Assembly: GCF_009497895.1 (NCBI RefSeq)
Contig: NZ_CP033116.1
Location: forward strand, 2,728,001-2,792,000
DNA length: 64,000 nucleotides
DNA from: Halopseudomonas pelagia
GTDB lineage: Bacteria > Pseudomonadota > Gammaproteobacteria > Pseudomonadales > Pseudomonadaceae
Direction of reading: 5' to 3'
Shown: piece by piece, positions 57,827 through 64,000 of the stretch
How positions within the stretch are numbered: position 1 is the stretch's first letter
Layout of the letters: each line of letters begins with the position of its first letter
Made by a program: the position numbers and the translations under genes
Notes under the pieces: generated by a model
Seen by the model: the letters and a program-made list of their open reading frames with translations, nothing else
The model's database searches: none
What the model was told of the DNA's origin: nothing

Positions 57827-58600
57827 CTAGCCTTTAGTGCTGCGCAGCAACTTGCGCAGCTTTTTAAGCCTTTTCCGCGCACGCTCCGCCCTTTTATCAA
57901 TCTGCGTCTGCCAGTGATCCCGACAACAGTACAGGTCAGTTTCACGCTCCGAGATCATCAACCATTGCAGGTTATCGTGCCATTCGCCCAACTCATTCTG
58001 CGCACGCTTCAGCGCCTTGGTTAGTTCGGAACTGGGCAACAGATATTCTGAATACGCTTGATATAGATAACGCAACTTTTTGATTTCTTTACGAACCTCA
58101 TGCAAGTCTGGGTTCTTTTTTCCTAGCGTTTTACGCAGTTTTCGCGTCAGCTTGTAGGCGTAGCTGTCGAGCGTGTCAGGCTCCAGCCGGTAATCATCCG
58201 ATCCGACAGTCAATCGTTGCTCCAGGTTGATGATCGCCAGCTGGAGCAGCCTGTAACGCAAGTCGCCACCGAGCAACGCACAGCTGGTCTGCATGGCTTC
58301 CTGACGGGAGACGGCCTGATAACGCGCACCGCGCTTCTCCAGCTCCTGCACCAGCACCTGTCGATCCCGTAACGGCCCGGTTTCTCGACCTAACTCTGCC
58401 GAGAGGCTATCAACACTGGAAAACCAATCACCTTGCTCCCTCCATGGCCGCAACAGGCTACGCAGCCTGCGCATCGCTATGCGTGTCTGATGTAACGCTT
58501 CAGTGGCTGATGGATCCGCCAGCTGCAGAATATTCAGATCCAGAACGCGATACTGATCTACCAGAGAGTCTTGCAAATACTGCAACACATTATCGCCCAT
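57827..58600 (-). CDS. CHAD domain-containing protein
   Basis: The 257-residue helical protein is a stand-alone CHAD domain: EALHQTRIAMRRLRSLLRPW near residue 35 holds the conserved His and basic residues, with RDRQVLVQEL and EVRKEIKKLRYLYQAY following and a very basic C-terminus. CHAD domains bind inorganic polyphosphate. ATG 58600 is preceded by TGGAG; a TTG at 58615 is an alternative. Its place next to a phosphate-scavenging cluster may be meaningful or chance. Confidence 0.87.
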   Translation of the reverse strand: MGDNVLQYLQDSLVDQYRVLDLNILQLADPSATEALHQTRIAMRRLRSLLRPWREQGDWFSSVDSLSAELGRETGPLRDRQVLVQELEKRGARYQAVSRQEAMQTSCALLGGDLRYRLLQLAIINLEQRLTVGSDDYRLEPDTLDSYAYKLTRKLRKTLGKKNPDLHEVRKEIKKLRYLYQAYSEYLLPSSELTKALKRAQNELGEWHDNLQWLMISERETDLYCCRDHWQTQIDKRAERARKRLKKLRKLLRSTKG

Positions 58601-58729
58601 GCAGCTCCACTCCAAAGGTATGATTTACCACATTAGCCTGCCCGCATCGTGACAGTGAAGATGCCGAAATAGTAAAATTGTCAGTAAAAATGTGGCCAGG
58701 TAACTTGATAAGAATTTAGGAGTAACTGC

Positions 58730-59182
58730 ATGAAACCTTTGCTCGAATCGATTGCGCTCGCCGCCAGCCTGTTCGTCGTCACGTTTTCTACTGTGCTTCA
58801 CGCCGCAGACCCGGTGGCGATTGACGTCTATCGCGACCCTAATTGTGGTTGCTGCAAGGCCTGGATAGCACATCTTGAAGATAATGGTTTCAACGTGACA
58901 GATCACGTCGAGAACAATATGAGTGCGCTCAAGAGCAAGCTGGGAGTACCACAAGAACTGGCTTCCTGTCATACCGCGGTGCTGGATGGTCGGTTTATAG
59001 AGGGACATGTTCCCGCCGCTGACATACTAGCAATGCGTCCGCAGCCGGACATTATTGGCTTGGCGGTTCCGGGGATGCCCGCGGGCTCACCCGGGATGGA
59101 GATGGGCGATCGGGTCGACGCCTATGATGTCATTAGTCTTGATCAAAATAACGACACTTCGGTGTTCAGCTCTTACCCTTGA
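58730..59182 (+). CDS. DUF411 domain-containing periplasmic protein
   Basis: The 150-residue protein has a signal peptide (to about residue 25) and the DUF411 core: VYRDPNCGCCKAWIAHLEDNGF, SCHTAVLDGRFIEGHVPAADI and PGMPAGSPGMEMGDR. The CGCC cluster and distal Cys/Met residues suggest metal (copper) binding, and relatives lie in metal-resistance loci. TTTAGGAG precedes the ATG. Its end overlaps a convergent small gene by 17 bases. Confidence 0.9.
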   Translation: MKPLLESIALAASLFVVTFSTVLHAADPVAIDVYRDPNCGCCKAWIAHLEDNGFNVTDHVENNMSALKSKLGVPQELASCHTAVLDGRFIEGHVPAADILAMRPQPDIIGLAVPGMPAGSPGMEMGDRVDAYDVISLDQNNDTSVFSSYP

Positions 59183-59327
59183 CTGGGCCAAACCAGCGCG
59201 CCAGCGTTTGACGTGCGCGCTGTTTAACCTCATCGTTGATATACAGCGAAACCAAGCCCAGCGCACCGGCCAAAGCGCCGAGGTCATCGGAATAACCCGC
59301 GTCCGTATATTTTTCAGCCAGCGTCAT
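59166..59327 (-). CDS. 53-residue small protein resembling the tail of YkvA (DUF1232) proteins
   Basis: A short frame with a strong GGAGG 8 bases before its ATG, encoding a protein with the pattern YTDAGYSDDLGALAGALGLV, then YINDEVKQRARQTLARWFG. This looks like the C-terminal extension of some YkvA-family proteins but without the DUF1232 core. It could be a genuine small protein or a remnant; the good ribosome site and clean frame favour a real gene. It overlaps the DUF411 gene end by 17 bases. Confidence 0.6.
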   Translation of the reverse strand: MTLAEKYTDAGYSDDLGALAGALGLVSLYINDEVKQRARQTLARWFGPVKGKS

Positions 59328-59397
59328 GATGACACCTCCGCTTGAAGTTAACGAAAGCCTAACATGAAATCATCCGTGCGCCGGCAGAGGCGCTCGC

Positions 59398-60402
59398 TCA
59401 ACCCTTGGGGCTGATGATATAGCGATTACGACCCAGCTCTTTGGCCTTATATAAACATTGATCCGCTTCGTGCATCCACTCATCACTGTTGCTGTGCTGA
59501 TGCAACATGCAACCGCCAATGGATACGGTCACCGGGCCATCGGGCGTTTGTAACTGCTCTGCCACGGTGCTGCGAATGTGGCTGGCGGCCTGCTCCAGCC
59601 CGCTGCGGTCTACCATTGGCAGCAAGAGTACGAATTCTTCCCCGCCCATGCGAAACAAGCGGTCAGACTGGCGGCAACTGAGTTTGACGATCCGGGTAAA
59701 TTCAGTCAGCACGTGGTCGCCGGCCTTGTGCCCGTGTGCGTCGTTTACTTCCTTGAATAGATCCAGATCCAGCACCAGCAAACCGTAAGCGGTTTTATGT
59801 CGTTGATAATCAGCCATGGCGATATCCAGCTCCGCGTCCATGGCCCTGCGGTTGCCGGCTCGTGTCAACGGATCCAGTGTCGCCAATTCGATCAGTTGCT
59901 CGCGCTGACGTCGGCCACGGTAGGCAAACACCGAGGCAAACAAGCTGGCGATCAGGCAAGTGACGGCGAAAGAAGTCATCTGGTAATGGCTTTCAAAAAC
60001 CATACCGGGATGCAGATAGCCGTAGGTACAAACCACGATCAGAGACGCCACCGTGGCGATCGCGCTTTGCAAAGGCGGCACTACAAAGAAATTGAACAGG
60101 ATCAGCGTATAGAACCAGAACAGACCGTTGACCCCGAGCTTGATCGACACCAGTACCGCGCCGGCAGAGTAGATCAGAGCAAGAAACTGGCCAGGTCGGA
60201 TGGTATCGCCGGTACGCCAGGCATAGAGGACCGCAAGCCCGGTACTGACAACGAGGAAAGCATCGACCAGCCCTACCCACAGATTCCCTTCAAGCAGCCG
60301 AAAGACGATATAGGGGGTAATACCAATCAGCGAGCACAGCCCGACCAGGGTGATGATGGAAAGTTGAAAGTCTTCTTTGAGACGTATCAAGATGCTCTGC
60401 AT
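59398..60402 (-). CDS. Membrane-bound diguanylate cyclase
   Basis: The 334-residue protein has about six N-terminal membrane helices (to about 165) and a C-terminal GGDEF domain with the intact signature RMGGEEF near residue 255 and an RxxD inhibitory site (RQSD) five residues earlier. It should make c-di-GMP with product inhibition. The membrane part is a MASE-like sensor of unknown ligand. It is transcribed alone. It contrasts with the degenerate paralogue at 45.4-46.3 kb. Confidence 0.93.
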   Translation of the reverse strand: MQSILIRLKEDFQLSIITLVGLCSLIGITPYIVFRLLEGNLWVGLVDAFLVVSTGLAVLYAWRTGDTIRPGQFLALIYSAGAVLVSIKLGVNGLFWFYTLILFNFFVVPPLQSAIATVASLIVVCTYGYLHPGMVFESHYQMTSFAVTCLIASLFASVFAYRGRRQREQLIELATLDPLTRAGNRRAMDAELDIAMADYQRHKTAYGLLVLDLDLFKEVNDAHGHKAGDHVLTEFTRIVKLSCRQSDRLFRMGGEEFVLLLPMVDRSGLEQAASHIRSTVAEQLQTPDGPVTVSIGGCMLHQHSNSDEWMHEADQCLYKAKELGRNRYIISPKG

Positions 60403-60609
60403 GGAATCCTGCGTAGAATTCTAAAGTAGCGCTATTATTGTTGTGCCCGAGACTCCCCTCTGGGATAGCCCATCTCGGATTGCCCGCCTGGGACTTTCCG
60501 CCTGAGCCATCATCAGGATGGCCGCACTTTATAATCTGTTACCGCTGCCTACAATAGCCCAACGCCAGCATGGCACAATTGCCTGCACATCAATCCCTGA
60601 TAGTCCTGT

Positions 60610-61026
60610 TTAGACGGCCGCCGTAGCCTGAATACGTTTGACCATGGCACGCAAGCCGTTACCGCGGGTCACGCTCAAATGCTTGATCAGATTCAATTGT
60701 TCAAAATAGTCTTCAATATCGAACTCACGAATAGCCGCGGGAGTCTTGCCGTTATAAGCCGCCAGCACCACGGCGAGCAAGCCCTTGACGATAAAAGCAT
60801 CGCTGTCAGCGGCGAAATAGAGACGCCCGTCACGCTCTTCGCTGGCCAACCACACCTGACTCTGACAGCCGCGCACAATATGCTCCTCGGTACGCTGGCT
60901 ATCATCCATCGGCGGCAGCTCGCGACCCAGGTCGATAATGTATTTGTAGCGATCTTCCCAGCTATCAAAAAACGCCAGGGTATCTACGATGTCTTCGCTA
61001 CTAATGTCAGTCCCAAACTCGCTCAT
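60610..61026 (-). CDS. sufE: Cysteine desulfuration protein SufE
   Basis: The 138-residue protein has the SufE core DSWEDRYKYIIDLGRELP and the sulfur-accepting Cys in EEHIVRGCQSQVWL. It takes persulfide from SufS and passes it to the SufBCD scaffold. It ends the SUF operon in this window, 22 bases after sufT. Confidence 0.95.
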   Translation of the reverse strand: MSEFGTDISSEDIVDTLAFFDSWEDRYKYIIDLGRELPPMDDSQRTEEHIVRGCQSQVWLASEERDGRLYFAADSDAFIVKGLLAVVLAAYNGKTPAAIREFDIEDYFEQLNLIKHLSVTRGNGLRAMVKRIQATAAV

Positions 61027-61048
61027 GCCAATATCACCTTAAATCCGC

Positions 61049-61582
61049 TCAAAAGAACATCCCGGTTTCCAGTTGAGCCTCTTCACTCATCATGTCGCGA
61101 CTCCAGGGCGGATCAAACACGAGCTCGACCTTGACCACATCCACATTGGGTACGCGGCGCACGCGGTATTCCACATCGCCGACCAGTACCGGACCCATAC
61201 CGCAGGCAGGAGCAGTCAAGGTCATGCGAATATCCACACGCTTGGCTGCCTGGTCTACCTCCACTGCGTAGATCAGTCCAAGATTGACCAGATCCACCGG
61301 GATTTCGGGGTCATAAACGGTACGCAGGGCTTCCCAGACCTGGTCCTCGTTGATGGAGTCGTCCTTGGGCTCGGGAAAGCTCAGCAGTTCGGGCTCCAGG
61401 CCCAGACTAGCCGCGTCAGTCCCGTCCACGCGCACCATCTGACCGTTATAGGTCACAGTATAGTTGCCACCCAGCGCCTGGGTAATAGTTACAAAGGTAT
61501 CCTTGGGGATGGTCAGCGGAGTGCCGTCCGGAACCCGGCGCGCAGGACAATCCGCCTGCGCCACCACCATACGTCTTTCCAT
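61049..61582 (-). CDS. sufT: Fe-S cluster assembly protein SufT
   Basis: The 177-residue protein has an N-terminal strand-rich part (GTPLTIPKDTFVTITQALGGNYTV) and a C-terminal MIP18/DUF59 domain (QVWEALRTVYDPEIPVDLVNLGLIY, APACGMGPVLVGDVEYRV, VFDPPWSRDMMSEEA). SufT helps mature Fe-S enzymes such as aconitase and lipoate synthase when demand is high. Two bases separate it from the sufA gene. Confidence 0.95.
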   Translation of the reverse strand: MERRMVVAQADCPARRVPDGTPLTIPKDTFVTITQALGGNYTVTYNGQMVRVDGTDAASLGLEPELLSFPEPKDDSINEDQVWEALRTVYDPEIPVDLVNLGLIYAVEVDQAAKRVDIRMTLTAPACGMGPVLVGDVEYRVRRVPNVDVVKVELVFDPPWSRDMMSEEAQLETGMFF

Positions 61583-61584
61583 TA

Positions 61585-61941
61585 TCAGCTCACACTAAAG
61601 CTTTCGCCGCAACCACACTGGTCTTTGACGTTGGGATTGATGAACCTGATCTGACGGTTGATACCCTCTTTGACCAGATCGATTTCGGTGCCGGACAGCA
61701 CGTTCAGGCTGTCGCGATCAATCAGCAATTCAACCTGCTCATCGAGGCGATAATGCAGGTCGCTCTCAGCGCCCTGCTCGACCATGTCGATCACATACAT
61801 AAAACCGGTGCAGCCGCTTTTCTTCACACTCAAGCGCACGGACTTGCCGGCCTCTGAGCCCAGCTGCCGACGGAAATGCTCCAGTGCTGCGGGTGTCACA
61901 GTGACTACCTGACTGCCTGGATCGAAGGATTCAACGCTCAT
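61585..61941 (-). CDS. sufA: A-type Fe-S carrier SufA
   Basis: The 118-residue HesB/IscA-fold protein carries the three ligand cysteines in SGCTGFMY and CGCGESF. It receives clusters from SufBCD and delivers them to apoproteins. It lies between sufS and sufT; the IscA/ErpA paralogues use the same fold, and the SUF context sets the name. Confidence 0.93.
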   Translation of the reverse strand: MSVESFDPGSQVVTVTPAALEHFRRQLGSEAGKSVRLSVKKSGCTGFMYVIDMVEQGAESDLHYRLDEQVELLIDRDSLNVLSGTEIDLVKEGINRQIRFINPNVKDQCGCGESFSVS

Positions 61942-61972
61942 GCCATGACTCCTTTTGGAATACAGATACTGA

Positions 61973-63220
61973 TCATAGAAACTGCCTGACCTTGGTCAGC
62001 GCTTCAAACAAGCGATCAACATCTGCGAAAGTATTGTAGATACTGAAACTGGCGCGCACCGTACCGGGTATGCCGTACTGATCCATGATCGGCTGCGCGC
62101 AATGGTTACCGGTACGCACCGCCACACCCTGCTGGTCGAGCAGCATGCCGACATCATGCGGGTGCGCCCCTTCCAGCAGAAAGCTCATGACAGCAGTCTT
62201 GTTCGCCGCCGTACCCACCAGTTTCAAGCCGGGCATGGCCCGTGCCTTGTCTTCAGCATACGCCAGCAACGCCTGCTCGTGGGCCGCTGCGGCTACACGG
62301 TCATAGCTGTTGACATAATCCACCGCCGCGCCCAGGGCGATCACCCCGGCGATATCCGGCGTACCGGCTTCAAACTTGTAGGGCAACTGGTTATAGGTAG
62401 TGCCGGCAAAGCTGACGCTTTCGATCATCTCGCCACCGCCCTGGTAAGGCGGCATGCTCTCGAGCAGTTCGACCTTGCCATAGAGTACACCCAGGCCGGT
62501 CGGGCCAAATAGCTTGTGCGCGGAAAACACGTAAAAGTCACAGTCCAGCGCCTGCACGTCCACCGCCCAGTGGCTGATCCCTTGCGCACCGTCGATCATG
62601 CACAGCGCACCGGCTTCATGGGCCAAGCGGATGATGTCCTGAATCGGATTGATGGTGCCGAAGGCGTTGGACACATGCCCACAGGAAACCATTTTTACCC
62701 GCTCATCCAGCATGGCGGCGTAAGCATCCATGTCGATGGTGCCGGTAGCATCCACTGGGATCGCTTCGACTGTGGCGCCCTTCTCTGCCGCTACCATCTG
62801 CCAGGGCACGATATTCGAGTGATGCTCCATTCCCGATACCAGCACCCGATCACCCGGTTTCAGATTGGTCCGGCCCCAGGTGGCAGCGACCAGATTCAAC
62901 CCTTCGGTGGTGCCCTTGGTCCAGATCACCTGACGCGATTCAGCCGCGTTGATAAATGCCGCCACCTTGCTGCGTGCGTTCTCGAACTTCTCGGTCGCGC
63001 GCTCGGCCAGCGCATGCGCACCGCGGTGCACATTGCTGTTGTCGTGACGGTAATAATCAACAATCGCCTGAATCACCGCCTCGGGCTTCTGCGTCGTCGC
63101 CGCGTTATCCAGATACACCAGCGGATGGCCATTGACCTGCTGATCAAGAATCGGAAAATCCGCGCGAATACGCTCGGCATCAAAAGCCGGAGCGCCTTTC
63201 AGCGACACCTGCTCACTCAT
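61973..63220 (-). CDS. sufS: Cysteine desulfurase SufS
   Basis: From the ATG at 63220 the protein is 415 residues. It has VYLDNAATTQKPEAV, the PLP-lysine in VFSAHKLFGPTG and the catalytic Cys in VRTGNHCAQPIMD, the group-II (SufS/CsdA) pattern. It removes sulfur from cysteine for the SUF pathway. It overlaps the sufD end by eight bases. The longer frame to 63310 runs into sufD and is not used. Confidence 0.96.
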   Translation of the reverse strand: MSEQVSLKGAPAFDAERIRADFPILDQQVNGHPLVYLDNAATTQKPEAVIQAIVDYYRHDNSNVHRGAHALAERATEKFENARSKVAAFINAAESRQVIWTKGTTEGLNLVAATWGRTNLKPGDRVLVSGMEHHSNIVPWQMVAAEKGATVEAIPVDATGTIDMDAYAAMLDERVKMVSCGHVSNAFGTINPIQDIIRLAHEAGALCMIDGAQGISHWAVDVQALDCDFYVFSAHKLFGPTGLGVLYGKVELLESMPPYQGGGEMIESVSFAGTTYNQLPYKFEAGTPDIAGVIALGAAVDYVNSYDRVAAAAHEQALLAYAEDKARAMPGLKLVGTAANKTAVMSFLLEGAHPHDVGMLLDQQGVAVRTGNHCAQPIMDQYGIPGTVRASFSIYNTFADVDRLFEALTKVRQFL

Positions 63221-64000
63221 AGGCCAACTGCCCCATCTCGGTGTCTTCACGCCCGAACAGCGCAGCCAAACGTGGGCGCAGATAATGCTGAATCGCAGGC
63301 TCTGGCACATCGTTCAACAGTTCATTGATAAAGCCGAAACTGAGCATGCTCATCGCATCGGCCTTTGACACACCGCGGCTCTGCAGATAGAACAGCGACG
63401 TCTGATCCAGTTGACTGATGGTTGCACCGTGGGCACAACGTACATCGTCGGCGTAGATCTCCAGCTCAGGCTTGGTATTGATTTCGGCCTGATGTGAGGT
63501 CAGCAGATTCTTGTTGCTCAGCTCGGCCAGGGTTTTCTGCGCCTGCGGATGAATATGAATCCGCCCGTTGAATACCGCTTTTGAGGAATCGCCAACGATG
63601 CCGCGGAACACTTCATTGGTGGTGCAGTGCGGTACGCAGTGCTCAACGTTGGTGTGATAGTCGATCAACTGCTTATTACGCGGCAGATAAACGCCGTGCA
63701 ATTCCAGATGCGCACCTTCGCCGCGGTGATTGACCTGATAATCAATGCGTTTGAGGCGGCTGCCCTGGGCCAGAGTAAAGCCGTAGAAGCGTGACGAACG
63801 ATGCAGGTCAACATGTACGCCACCCACATGCAGCAGGTCTTCCTGCTCCAGGTTGATGCGGTAATGCTGTACCTGGGCATTCGCACCCACCACCACTTCG
63901 GTCAGGGTATTGACGAAGCCATTCTGCTGCTCGGTACTGGACAGAAAGTGTTCGATGACTTCAGCCTGGCTGTTGTCATCCAGCACCATCAACAGCCGCT
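63213..64000 (-). CDS. sufD: Fe-S cluster assembly protein SufD, C-terminal part (cut by window)
   Basis: About 262 residues are visible, read into the right window edge. The segment has the SufB/SufD beta-helix pattern: VDLHRSSRFYGFTLAQGSRLKRIDYQV, SSKAVFNGRIHIHPQAQKT, KPELEIYADDVRCAHGATISQLDQTSLFYLQSRG. The C-terminal Cys-His pair (RCAHGAT) marks SufD. It is part of the SufBC2D scaffold; sufB and sufC should lie beyond the window. It overlaps sufS. Confidence 0.95.
   Translation of the reverse strand, partial: RLLMVLDDNSQAEVIEHFLSSTEQQNGFVNTLTEVVVGANAQVQHYRINLEQEDLLHVGGVHVDLHRSSRFYGFTLAQGSRLKRIDYQVNHRGEGAHLELHGVYLPRNKQLIDYHTNVEHCVPHCTTNEVFRGIVGDSSKAVFNGRIHIHPQAQKTLAELSNKNLLTSHQAEINTKPELEIYADDVRCAHGATISQLDQTSLFYLQSRGVSKADAMSMLSFGFINELLNDVPEPAIQHYLRPRLAALFGREDTEMGQLAYE

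Overview
The window reads as chromosome of a gammaproteobacterium of the family Pseudomonadaceae. Three blocks support this: cfrX-cmpX-sigX-oprF next to rraA-ppsA/ppsR, clpA-clpS/cspD/icd followed by nudix-mnmA-hflD-purB, and a long-form isocitrate lyase of 531 residues. A full SUF iron-sulfur operon and several marine-type TonB/phosphatase genes point to the Halopseudomonas (P. pertucinogena) side of the family. That placement is inference from gene content; no 16S or tRNA gene was seen. No insertion sequence, prophage or CRISPR array was recognised.

Layout. 1-4.3 kb: a partial imelysin lipoprotein behind a Fur-like site, a dodecin, a hexose-6-phosphate mutarotase, and a sodium:solute symporter under a TPP riboswitch. 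4.3-11.8 kb, a more accessory stretch: a Baeyer-Villiger-type monooxygenase, a CmcJ/NvfI-family protein, a peroxiredoxin/DsbA-like pair, a decayed RND outer-membrane factor, wrbA, and a GMC flavoprotein with a Tat-exported small partner. 11.8-33.4 kb is mostly core: tpx, tamAB, xthA, clpA/clpS, cspD, icd, nudix-mnmA-hflD-eamA, purB, roxA, a GNAT fusion, a secretin-like protein and aceA. 33.5-40.8 kb: a thioesterase, the oprF-sigX-cmpX-cfrX envelope-stress block, rraA, ppsA and ppsR.

40.8-56.2 kb holds two TonB systems. The first is a FepA/CirA-like receptor with a divergent LysR gene and a convergent AraC gene; the AraC gene overlaps a diguanylate-cyclase-like gene whose catalytic motif is degenerate. 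The second is the most interesting part of the window: seven co-directional genes from 46.6 to 56.2 kb behind a candidate Pho box. They encode a large TonB-dependent receptor, a dual-domain beta-propeller phytase lipoprotein, a TolQ-like/TolR-like proton channel pair, a TonB with a TolA-like coiled-coil spacer, a Tat-exported PhoX phosphatase and a secreted metallophosphoesterase. I infer a self-contained system for capturing organic phosphate (probably phytate), breaking it down, and driving its own outer-membrane gate.

56.3-64 kb: a BenE-family transporter, a Pmp3/YqaE peptide, a CHAD protein, a DUF411 protein, a 53-residue small protein, an intact membrane diguanylate cyclase, and the SUF operon sufD-sufS-sufA-sufT-sufE, which runs off the right edge.
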